The notes beneath the pieces are model-generated. The model searched no databases, was not told the DNA's origin, and was given only the letters and a program-made list of their open reading frames with translations. DNA of 64,000 bases. It comes from Planctomycetota bacterium. Lineage in GTDB: Bacteria; Planctomycetota; Planctomycetia; Pirellulales; Lacipirellulaceae. Of this stretch, positions 17,874 through 25,876 are shown piece by piece. Position numbers and translations under genes: made by a program. The DNA is taken from assembly GCA_029259915.1 (NCBI GenBank), contig JAJDED010000061.1:1-64000 (forward strand), given 5' to 3'. Numbering within the stretch: the stretch's first letter is position 1; every line of letters begins with the position of its first letter.

Positions 17874-18947
17874 TTATTTTTCGTCGAGAGCGGTTAAGGC
17901 CGCCTTGGGTTTGCGATTTGCATGAAACACCCCCCAGTGTTTCTCCACTTCGTCAGGATGGGGGCCGCCCTTCCACGATTCGTCAAACGCCTCGAAGTAG
18001 AAAGTGCAAATTTTGTTCTTGCGAGCCCAATCTGTGAATTGCTGGTAGTACAACTGCTGTTCCGCTTCACCTGCTTTCCCCTTAATCAGCTTGGCTTGTT
18101 CCCCTTCGTTATGGACCTGGGTTGCCCAACCCGCCTCGCCAATCACGACTGTTTTGTCAGGGTGGTATTCGCATATTTCTGCGTAAATTCGTTCGGTCCA
18201 TTCCATCGCATTTGGGGGTTCAAGCCCAGCCCACATCGCGTGGACGTGCAACACGATAAAATCGACTCCCTGTGCGACAAGCTTGCTTTCCGGTTTATTC
18301 CAAAAATTAAAGTCGTCCGCCGTCGTCACGGGCACTTGTGTCGCCTCGCGGACTTCTCGAATGTATCGAATCAAAGTCTCCGGTTGGGTTATGTGATCCG
18401 ACCAGTATACTTGCGTCTCGTTGCCAACGTTCACGGCGATCACTTCGTCCGGGTACGCATTGGCCAAGCGGATGACCTCGGCGACTTCATCTTGATTCGA
18501 TTGCTTCGCAACATGGGCAACTCTTGCCCCCAATGTTTCTGATTCTGTTTCGGAAGTAATCCATGCTCCAAGCATGACACGAATAGGAAGCTTCTTTTCG
18601 TGAATAATTTTCAGCACGTCCTCGGAAACTTCTCGCGAGCCGTACATGCGGATGAGGCTCCAATGCTTCGAAACCAAACTCAAGTCCTCGGCCAGTTCTT
18701 CTTCGAACGGCTGCGCGCCCCCCGGCGATTGCCCTTCGCGATAAGCGCCGTACGAAACGCCATTCCCGATCCATTTCCCATCGAGCAAGGGAGATAACGT
18801 ACGCTCTTCAAGCTGCTGTCCGCTGGACTCGCTGGATTGTTTCGAATTGCTTGCATCCACTTCTACAGCGGCCAAGTCGCGAGCCTGTAAAAAAGAAATT
18901 GACAGTATAAGAACTAGTAGTCCTGTTTTATAAATCGAGTCGAACAT
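17874..18947 (-). CDS. GH17 glucanase/transglycosidase (beta-1,3-glucan active)
   Basis: 357 residues with a signal peptide (1-22, hydrophobic LLVLILSISFL). The (beta/alpha)8 barrel starts near residue 60 (GNGVSYGAYREGQSPGG), with IRMYGS at 99-104. Acid/base Glu177 is in AVNVGNETQ and nucleophile Glu271 in VVIGEAGWATQ; both motifs are diagnostic for GH17. Bacterial GH17 enzymes hydrolyse or remodel beta-1,3-glucan. It is exported, probably to the periplasm, since there is no PEP-CTERM tag. It lies 59 bp upstream of the phosphorylase gene on the same strand, so the two likely form an operon: GH17 trims oligosaccharides outside and the phosphorylase uses them inside. Confidence 0.88.
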   Translation of the reverse strand: MFDSIYKTGLLVLILSISFLQARDLAAVEVDASNSKQSSESSGQQLEERTLSPLLDGKWIGNGVSYGAYREGQSPGGAQPFEEELAEDLSLVSKHWSLIRMYGSREVSEDVLKIIHEKKLPIRVMLGAWITSETESETLGARVAHVAKQSNQDEVAEVIRLANAYPDEVIAVNVGNETQVYWSDHITQPETLIRYIREVREATQVPVTTADDFNFWNKPESKLVAQGVDFIVLHVHAMWAGLEPPNAMEWTERIYAEICEYHPDKTVVIGEAGWATQVHNEGEQAKLIKGKAGEAEQQLYYQQFTDWARKNKICTFYFEAFDESWKGGPHPDEVEKHWGVFHANRKPKAALTALDEK

Positions 18948-19616
18948 AAACTTTATGAAGTCCTCACATTCATGAGTTAATCTACTTATCAGAGTATTCG
19001 TTAGTAAGAAAACCCTCTCACTTGTTTATAGAAGTAGAGAAGGTCACTACGAGAAACCGTTGTCAATATTATCTCAATAGCTTCGGATGACAACTGATTG
19101 TTTGCTAAGACAACCGTCACCACGAGTTGTCGGCAATTGAAATCGCCTTGAACAATAGGGGCTTTCGATTGTAACGCCGTTACATTGATGGCCGTTAAAC
19201 TTTGATTCACGCCCAGATTTTTTCACTTGGCGTGTTCGGTCGCATCACGTGACCATGGTCATGAGATCATTGCGACGCCTAAGATCCGGTGTAGAAATTG
19301 AGGAGGTCGATTACGAATTCCGGAGAGAAGGAAATCGAGTGATGCAGGTTCTTTGTAAAAGGGCCGAATTTAGTGCTTCTGGGAATAAAGAAAATGTAGC
19401 CCATGATGCCACGCTTTTAGGACCTGGAATTCGTTGTGTAGGTGTTTACTCGCGTCAGCGTCGACGTGAATCGGCACTAGATGATCAAGCGTGATTCGGG
19501 ATGAAATCGTTTCGGCAGGTACCGTACCTTCGACCGTATCCTGCGAATTCGGTAACGTCCCAGATAACACAAGCCAAGTACGAGAAACCGTCGATTCAGA
19601 AAAACCTCTGTTGCAG
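18948..19616. other. Intergenic region between the GH17 gene and the tRNA-Leu remnant
   Basis: About 670 bp. No frame looks like a protein. One small perfect hairpin (TGTAAC-gcc-GTTACA, 19168-19182) was seen. This is presumably ancestral chromosomal DNA on the left flank of the island insertion. Confidence 0.4.
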
Positions 19617-19670
19617 TAGCCGAGGCGGGACTCGAACCCGCACGGGAGTTCCCTCCCACTGGATTTTAAG
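19617..19670 (-). pseudogene. tRNA-Leu 3' half left behind by island integration
   Basis: 54 bp match the 3' half of the intact tRNA-Leu(UAA) at 57103-57188, from the discriminator base through the acceptor and T arms to the anticodon loop (TTTTAAG), with two substitutions in the variable arm. The match stops abruptly after TTTTAAG and unrelated DNA (ACCTTCAATC) follows. This is what integration of an element into the anticodon region of a tRNA gene leaves on the side away from the integrase. Not a functional tRNA. Confidence 0.85.
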
Positions 19671-19810
19671 ACCTTCAATCTTGCATGGCGATTGTGTCGG
19701 TGAAGTGACGTAAATGCGTTGGAGTAAACTAACTTCGCGCGATCTTACACGTACTTTGCCGAGGGTACAAGTGGCGTCAATATTGGCCATATCGTCACCA
19801 ATTTGTCACC
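19661..19810. repeat. Left attachment-end repeat of island 1 (attL)
   Basis: 150 bp starting at the core GGATTTTAAG are repeated at 25615-25764 with about nine differences. The repeat ends with two copies of GTCACC spaced 11 bp apart (19794-19799, 19805-19810), exactly 133 bp from the core, like arm-type integrase sites one helical turn apart. Confidence 0.8.
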
Positions 19811-19997
19811 AGTTCCTATCAAGCGCAACTGCGTGCGGAGGGGCGTCACCGCTGTCACGTAGCAAGCTACTTATCCTGCGGAGGTGAAAATCACCTCGCG
19901 CAGTTCGTGCAGTTATCAGGACGATGAAGTTTGTCCAATCGCTGGCCGTTCGAGAACTCCCAAACTGAGCGGGGATGTGCATACAGCCGCATCTAAC

Positions 19998-22409
19998 TCA
20001 GCAAGTATGGGTGAATCTGTACGCGCGGCGACGAAACACTAAGATCGCACCTACCAAGAACAAAGCCACTGACGATGGCTCAGGTACCGTTGCCACGCCG
20101 GCCGACAGCGGGCTGACACCGATGCCGAACTGCCGTTGCCAGGCAAGAAAATCAAAACCATCAACGTCGAAGTCGCCATCGGCATCGCCGTCCATGTGCC
20201 CGGCGCCCGCTGCCATGCCAAAGCCCGCCTCCCACTTGGCCAGATCGGCGTCATCGACCATGCCGTTTTCGTCAAAATCTCCAGCGAGGAAATCGGCTGT
20301 GGCAATTTCTAAGGTTACTTTGTTGGAATCGGTAAGATAATCGACGGGAAGCCACGTCACCGCTCGAGCTCCGAGAATACTGGGAAAGTTTTCGTCGAAA
20401 AAAGTACCGGCGATGGCACTGGTTGACTCGATAATGTCGAATCGATCGCCAGCGGTAGGAGTGTAGCCGCCCAGGTCAAGGGCAAGCACATCGAGTGTTC
20501 CGCCGAGGTCAACCGTGCCTGTCGAACTGAGTTGATCGTGTTGTGTGCCGGGAGTGAGTCCGCCGATCTCAATTTCCAAATGGGCCTGGGCGTGAGTGAT
20601 CGAGTAGTTTCCCTCGAGCGGCACAGTTCCCACACTATTGCCCGGGGCGTGAACCGTACCAGAAGAGTCGAAGTCGATCGAGACGTCCTTAAGTATGCCG
20701 ACTCCCTCCAGGCGAGTACGAATACGGACGGGATCGGCAGCGGAGTCGCCTTCGATGCGGCCATTGTTGACAAATGTGCCGGAACCGATAATCTGTCCGT
20801 CGCCGCGGACGATATGACCCGAATCCTGCGTAATGGTGTTTCCATTGGGGCCAATATTAGCCTGAGAGCTATTGTTCGCACCGTTCAAAAAGATTTCCCC
20901 GGTGCCGTCGAGTAGCGTGTCTTGGTTGAATTGCAGGACGGAAAAGAAAACCCCTCCGTCGCTGTTGATCGTGATCGTGCCGTCGTTGGTCAGCGCGCCG
21001 GCACCGACGTTCAGCGTTTTGAATGTGGGAACGTCAAAATTTCCGGCGTTCGTAACATTGTTTACGGTCGAGGAGTTGATGACGACGAAACGACCGCTGC
21101 CGGTAGTCTCGAGCCGGCCGCCGGTGGTCGTGTTGGCATTCAGTTCCACAGTGCTGCCGTCCGCCGCAGAAATGACGCCGCTGGCCGATTGCGTCGGGCC
21201 AGAGACATTGGAAAAATTGATCGTTGTGCCCGAACTGGCCTCAATGAGGCCGTTGTTCGTCTGGGGCTGATTGAACGACAGCGTCGAGCCGTTGGTACCT
21301 GGTTCGGCACGGATCGTGCCATTGTTAATGATCGGGCTAGCAATAAAACCGGCACCGCGGATTGTGTGACTGGCCCCCTGAGTAAACTCAAACGGGGTGC
21401 CTGGCAACACACCGACGAACGTGTCGGCGTCTCCGCCCACGAGGACGATCTCTCCCGAGCCGCCGAGCATGCCAGAAGACGTGAATCCAAACTGCGCCTT
21501 TCCACCCGACTGGCCATCGAGCGTAATGGTGGAATTGTTCGTGATCCCTGCGCTGTCGGCACGGATAACGTGATTGCCCACGGCATTGGTGTTGTCGATC
21601 GGCGCGTTGATCGTCACGGCTGATAAATTGAGCGAGCCATTTCCGTCGAAGAGCTGGAAAACGCCGCCACTGATCGTTTCGAGTGAGCCGCCGGTGATGC
21701 TACCACTCTCGAGAGCTATATCGCCCGTGTCGGCGATGAGTTGCCCGCTTGCATTTTGAGAGTAGGTGAATGATTTCATTTCGATCGACGCTCCGGCGGA
21801 CGAACGCAACTCACCGTGGTTCGTGAACGTTGTGTTGTCCAATCTCAGCACGGCTGACGCATCGCCACTGGTCTCTTCGGCTCTTACAATCCCTTCGTTG
21901 ATCCAGTGCAGATTGATCGTTCCCTCACCGCGGATCGTATGGCCCAAGCCATTGGTAACCTCGCTCCCATCTCCGCCTCCGGAGATCGTTGCGTTGGAAG
22001 AGACCGTGTCGTCGCTGTTCTTCAACACAACTTCGCCGCTGCCGGAGAGTGTCGTGGAATTACCAACGAGCAAATGGGATAGAATTGCCGATCCGTCTCC
22101 GACATTGATTATACCACTGTTGTCCGTGTCGCCTTGTGGTTGCAGTGTGCCTGCGGTGATATCAATGGTTCCACCATTCTCTAGCTCATCGAAAATCTCG
22201 AGCGTATTGACTTCGGGGTTGTCGCCACCGCCAATAATCGCCTTGTCGGCCGGTTGGGGTTTCTCGTCAAGAGTCCAATTGTCGTCTTCATCCCAAAAGC
22301 TGTTGGGGCCACCGTTGTCCCAAGTTTTGTCGACGGCATGAACACTATATGGTAAGAAAAGCAGATTGTAGGCAATCGAACAGAGTAGAACATATCGCAA
22401 GCTGGGCAT
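19998..22409 (-). CDS. Large beta-helix (autotransporter-like repeat) protein with dockerin-like and PEP-CTERM ends
   Basis: 803 residues; GAGGAG precedes the ATG at 22409. A signal peptide ends near residue 25. The opening KTWDNGGPNSFWDEDDNWTL is a pattern common in planctomycete passenger-like proteins. Residues 60-680 are Gly/Thr/Asn-rich repeats with many short I-x-N-x-G-T-I turns (INEGIVRAE-like units), indicating a long right-handed beta-helix. Near 700-760 are dockerin-like repeats (GDFDENGMVDDADLAKWE and GDADGDFDVDGFDFLAWQRQ), followed by the PEP-CTERM segment (VPEPSSVALFLVGAILVFRRR). Likely an extracellular structural or adhesive protein. It lies inside island 1, about 330 bp from the attachment end. 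Confidence 0.8.
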   Translation of the reverse strand: MPSLRYVLLCSIAYNLLFLPYSVHAVDKTWDNGGPNSFWDEDDNWTLDEKPQPADKAIIGGGDNPEVNTLEIFDELENGGTIDITAGTLQPQGDTDNSGIINVGDGSAILSHLLVGNSTTLSGSGEVVLKNSDDTVSSNATISGGGDGSEVTNGLGHTIRGEGTINLHWINEGIVRAEETSGDASAVLRLDNTTFTNHGELRSSAGASIEMKSFTYSQNASGQLIADTGDIALESGSITGGSLETISGGVFQLFDGNGSLNLSAVTINAPIDNTNAVGNHVIRADSAGITNNSTITLDGQSGGKAQFGFTSSGMLGGSGEIVLVGGDADTFVGVLPGTPFEFTQGASHTIRGAGFIASPIINNGTIRAEPGTNGSTLSFNQPQTNNGLIEASSGTTINFSNVSGPTQSASGVISAADGSTVELNANTTTGGRLETTGSGRFVVINSSTVNNVTNAGNFDVPTFKTLNVGAGALTNDGTITINSDGGVFFSVLQFNQDTLLDGTGEIFLNGANNSSQANIGPNGNTITQDSGHIVRGDGQIIGSGTFVNNGRIEGDSAADPVRIRTRLEGVGILKDVSIDFDSSGTVHAPGNSVGTVPLEGNYSITHAQAHLEIEIGGLTPGTQHDQLSSTGTVDLGGTLDVLALDLGGYTPTAGDRFDIIESTSAIAGTFFDENFPSILGARAVTWLPVDYLTDSNKVTLEIATADFLAGDFDENGMVDDADLAKWEAGFGMAAGAGHMDGDADGDFDVDGFDFLAWQRQFGIGVSPLSAGVATVPEPSSVALFLVGAILVFRRRAYRFTHTC

Positions 22410-22689
22410 GAGGCTCCTCGGCTCTATAGGTACATTAGGGGATAAACTAGCTGGTGATATTGTGGTCGACTACAACAGAATACGCAAGTAATCTCGCAGT
22501 GAGCCCTACAAGCAGACAAGAACTGTGAGCTGGCTGATACGCTCTTCGAGAGACCGATCTTATTTGTGGACGTGGACTTATGTGTATGCAAAGAAGCTGA
22601 CTAGCGGTAGAGACTCTGACCGCCGCGATTTGGCTACGGACGCCAAATTGCGGCGGTTGCATCAGTTGCGCCAAGCAAAGCTTGGGAAA

Positions 22690-23284
22690 GGGAAATGAAA
22701 TGTAAACTACATATCTGAAACCTTTCAACGGAACCTTGCGGGTGAGAAGCCCGCCCAGTAGAGCCTGACCAGCAACTGGAAGCGAGTCTTGCGTGGGGTC
22801 TAGGTAACCGGCACTGCGAAGCGTAGACAGCGAGTCCGAAAGCCATGCTATTGAGCGTCGAAAGACCCAATCGTGGGAGCCTTTGCCTTCTGATGACCAA
22901 GGGCCACGTTGCTGCACTACATGGTCTGGTGCAAGCAATCCTGCCGGCGTCGGTTTGGAACATGTGCAAACGAATTATTGAGGTTTCCCAGGAACTTGGG
23001 AGATCCTGTCGTCTCCTCGGCAATTCCCGGCGGGAGTACCGGGATACCAACTCCAGGCCTCAACGGTGCACTCGACCGATGAGGAGCGAACTCACGGGTG
23101 CAACCGAGGTACCGCCAAACGAAGGCAACGAAGTGTGGTGGGATGGGCGTCAGGAAGTCGTAGCGTTTTGATAGTACTGCTGAAGCTGGGGAACTCGCCC
23201 CGGAGGACCCAGTGGAGGGAAGCGAAACGTCGATCAACAGACTCGGTCGAGGGAAACGTGTCGAACACTTTGAGGTTCGATTAA
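22690..23284 (+). mobile_element. Probable group II intron remnant (5' RNA region and start of its RT reading frame)
   Basis: The stretch carries phrases I associate with bacterial group II intron RNA domains: GTGAGAAGCCCGCCCAGTAG with AGCCTGACC (22740-22775), and a run of short G-A-rich hairpins. Near its end, a frame reads LLKLGNSPRR followed by KRRSTDSVEGNVSNTL (about 23168-23275), resembling the N-terminal leader of intron reverse transcriptases (LLKPGNA... VEGNMSNT). It then stops at 23284, before any RT domain. No RT motif or domain V was found, so only the 5' part persists. The assignment is pattern memory; a covariance-model scan would decide. Confidence 0.45.
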
Positions 23285-23431
23285 CATGTCACCGTCACTT
23301 GATCGAATAGCTGTGGTGCCCAAATGCTTGGCTCTGATCCGATGAGGGGAGAATTCATGGAGGCTATAGTGCTTTCAATGGGTCGATATCCATCTGCAGA
23401 ACATTGCTTACACGAGGGAACGCTAGAGCCC

Positions 23432-24529
23432 TCACAGTCGCAGCCATTCCAATGCTTTGGTGATTGCAGTTGTGCGGCCTGTAACTTTCAGCTTGTAATA
23501 AATATTCTGACAGTGTTTATCAACTGTGCGTTCGCTCGTTTCGATTATATGACCGATCTCCAGATTCGTGTTGCCTGCAATGATCCAATAGAGTACCTCC
23601 GTCTCGCGTCGGGTAAGTCCTAAGCCTTCCAGCAGCCTAGGGGAGTCGAGAGGCCGCGCCGAGTGCATGATTAGCAAGTAGCGCTGCGGTTCGCGATCTG
23701 TTGCAACTCGAATTACCAGGCGCCCGTGCTCACCGCTAAGGATCAAGGGCTTAGGCTGTTGGGTGGATTCGCTTTCCTGGAGCAGGGCAATTATCTGTAC
23801 TTTCGCCCAACGCTCCAACGTCTCTGGCAGCCTTTTTGCCAATGTTGCCTGGGACTCTCCTCGGAAATATTCTGTGGAATAACGAATTGCTGCCGGAGAT
23901 GCGCTGTGCACTTGGCAAGTATCATCGATCACGACTATACCACGATCGATTCGTTCCAGCACATCGTAGGCACGCCCCAACTCACCGGAAAGTTCTGTTA
24001 TCAAGGCCGCATTCTCGTACGCTTGACGCAAGTGGGGCTGCATCAAGGCTAATAATTTTCGATCGCGCTCGGTGAAGTCCTTTTTCCCGCGATTTAGCGC
24101 GACCGCCACAACCAGGGGAGCTGGGCTAGGCATCGTGACGACCATCTGATACTTGGTACCGATGTTACGGTAGAATTCCTGATACAACTCCAAACGACGA
24201 AACTCCGCATTCGACAGAAAATCGGAGATCTTCCGCGGGCCATCCGCAGGCTGCTTGATGTAGTGCGACAAGACCGGGTGTTGATGCATGTAACGCTCCC
24301 AAATGGGTAGCGACTCTGTGATGTCGGCTTGACGCTCGGCGGGCTCAAACACTACCTGCAAGCGTTTGCGACTTGGGTCGACCTCGTTGTATCCACTCAA
24401 TTCATTTGGAACTAAGCAAGTTGATAGTCTTAGAGCTGCTCGAGGCAAGGTATCAAGATTGTGGTGGGCGTACAAATCACGCAATCCTCCTTGAAGGGTT
24501 TCGTAATCCTTATGCGTGATTCTCGCCAT
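23432..24529 (-). CDS. LuxR-type transcriptional regulator with N-terminal sensor-like region
   Basis: 365 residues. The C-terminal 60 form a LuxR/NarL-type helix-turn-helix (GLTRRETEVLYWIIAGNTNLEIG, then SERTVDKHCQNIYYKL). Residues 100-200 look GAF-like (ISDFLSNAEFRRLELYQEFY, FTERDRKLLALMQPHLRQAYENA). This arrangement recurs in LuxR regulators found in planctomycetes and other soil bacteria. Residues 200-290 may be a PAS-like module (RGIVVIDDTCQVHSASPAA). There is no receiver domain, so it is not a phosphorelay regulator. It is divergent from the small PEP-CTERM gene at 24806 (276 bp apart), a possible target. Confidence 0.88.
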   Translation of the reverse strand: MARITHKDYETLQGGLRDLYAHHNLDTLPRAALRLSTCLVPNELSGYNEVDPSRKRLQVVFEPAERQADITESLPIWERYMHQHPVLSHYIKQPADGPRKISDFLSNAEFRRLELYQEFYRNIGTKYQMVVTMPSPAPLVVAVALNRGKKDFTERDRKLLALMQPHLRQAYENAALITELSGELGRAYDVLERIDRGIVVIDDTCQVHSASPAAIRYSTEYFRGESQATLAKRLPETLERWAKVQIIALLQESESTQQPKPLILSGEHGRLVIRVATDREPQRYLLIMHSARPLDSPRLLEGLGLTRRETEVLYWIIAGNTNLEIGHIIETSERTVDKHCQNIYYKLKVTGRTTAITKALEWLRL

Positions 24530-24805
24530 CCGCTTACCTGTTTATTCGGTGTTGATTATATCGCTAGGCAACTGATTTCCCAATCTAACTACGCGGTTTC
24601 GCGTATTGAAACGGTTGGTTCGCGTGGCTACTCTACGAGAATGGCTGGAGGATAAGTGAGCACCTACTCGTTCAAGTGTTTGCCATTCCCTCAGTGTGAG
24701 GACTGCCTAGAAATGTATTTGGATTATATGTCATGTTTGGCGCATGTCAGTCGTGCCAACAATAGATGGGTTCACTCTGTTCTAAAATGCTAAGGGAAAG
24801 TGCTC

Positions 24806-25384
24806 ATGCGCGTCTCACTTCTAACGGTCTCACTATTGATGTTATGTCATATAGTCCCGGCTGACGCAGCCCTGATTCGATACGACTTCGACATCAATGA
24901 CTTCTTTCCAGGTACTGGGAGCCCTCCTGTTTCTTTCGATCAAATCGCCGGAAACGCGGTGGTCGACGTAAACTTGGGGACGAATACGATCAACAGCTTG
25001 GTTGGAGTTGATCTAGATATCATCGGGGCGCCCGGCTCGCATTTTGACGGTTCAAACACTGGCATAGTCCAGTCGCTCAATAGCGTCACGATCGGTGGGC
25101 TACCGGCTGGTGTAGGTGGCTTAGATCCAGGAGTTGGTGGGGCTACTGATTTTCGAATTAACTTTAACATCGCTTCCGGTGCACTGAATCCCACATTTCC
25201 CTCTAATCCGGCAAGCTATGTACTTTCGGGCGTTGCCGGAATATGGACCGCTAATTTTGGTGCATCCAGTACGGTAACTGCGCGAGAGCTTGTTCCTGAA
25301 CCAGCCTCCTGCTTTCTGATGCTATTCGGATTTGCCGGGGTATGTTATCTCCGGCTTTTCCGTTCAATGACTTTGTACCGCTAG
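24806..25384 (+). CDS. Small secreted PEP-CTERM protein
   Basis: 192 residues from the ATG at 24806, which has AGGGA nine bases upstream; a GTG two codons earlier is possible. The signal peptide (LTVSLLMLCHIVPADA-A) is cleaved near residue 21. The body begins LIRYDFDINDFFPGTGSPPV, a beta-rich domain of unknown function common in PEP-CTERM proteins. The C-terminus is VPEPASCFLMLFGFAGVCYLRLFR. There is no dockerin repeat. It is the last gene of island 1 and divergent from the LuxR gene. Confidence 0.75.
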   Translation: MRVSLLTVSLLMLCHIVPADAALIRYDFDINDFFPGTGSPPVSFDQIAGNAVVDVNLGTNTINSLVGVDLDIIGAPGSHFDGSNTGIVQSLNSVTIGGLPAGVGGLDPGVGGATDFRINFNIASGALNPTFPSNPASYVLSGVAGIWTANFGASSTVTARELVPEPASCFLMLFGFAGVCYLRLFRSMTLYR

Positions 25385-25469
25385 CCAGACCTCGTGGCCT
25401 CCAGTCTGCCACAGAATTCCCAAGCCGAGTATGGACGGTCGAAAGTACGAAAATCTCGCGGGCCTAAGG

Positions 25470-25486
25470 GTCACCAGTATGTCACC
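25470..25486. repeat. Arm-type site pair at right end of island 1
   Basis: GTCACC at 25470-25475 and 25481-25486, 11 bp apart, the same arrangement as at 19794, 25748 and 57024. It lies 145 bp before the attachment core. Confidence 0.55.
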
Positions 25487-25614
25487 GATGAAAGAGTCAG
25501 TCGACTTTGTAGGGTCCAGTTGTAGCCAAGCAGGGTTTTGAAATCGATCAGTTTTCCGTACAAATCGATCCCAGTTGGGAAATGAGGGGACTTATGTGGC
25601 ATTTACATGGCACA

Positions 25615-25764
25615 GGATTTTAAGACCTTCAATCTTGCATGGCGACTGTGTCGGTGAAGTGACGTAAATGCGTTGGAGTAAACTAACTTCGCGCGATCTT
25701 ACACGTACTTTGCAATGGGTACAAGTAGCTTCAATATTGGCCATTTCGACACCAGTTTGTCACC
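25615..25764. repeat. Left attachment-end repeat of island 2
   Basis: Copy of 19661-19810 at about 94% identity over 150 bp, beginning with the core GGATTTTAAG and ending with GACACC/GTCACC at 25748 and 25759. Here the core is not preceded by the tRNA 3' half, so it marks the boundary between tandem elements. Confidence 0.8.
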
Positions 25765-25876
25765 GCTCGGTTCATCTTGTGCGGGCAATGTCAGAGGTCG
25801 TCGTGTCAAACGCTTGAGGACGCGAGAGGACCGCTATCCAGAAACAGTCAAGATTTCATACATCGACGACACATTG

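Larger units (their letters stand above)
19671..25614. mobile_element. Genomic island 1 (about 6 kb, tRNA-Leu target, no integrase)
   Basis: Bounded on the left by the severed tRNA-Leu and on the right by a second copy of the attachment core (25615). It contains a giant PEP-CTERM protein, a group II intron remnant, a LuxR regulator and a small PEP-CTERM protein. Near its right end a GTCACC pair with 11-bp spacing (25470-25486) recalls the integrase-proximal end of island 2. No integrase gene remains, so it is probably a decayed or dependent element fixed in tandem with island 2. Confidence 0.6.
25385..25876. other. Junction between island 1 and island 2
   Basis: No coding frame is convincing here. 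The region holds a GTCACC pair (25470-25486, island 1 right end), the attachment core GGATTTTAAG (25615-25624), the 150-bp left-end repeat of island 2 (25615-25764) and a second GTCACC-type pair (25748-25764). Confidence 0.7.

Noticed and set aside
22447-23237. Several overlapping frames of 100-160 codons on both strands
   Set aside because: None shows a protein family; the region reads better as an intron RNA remnant.
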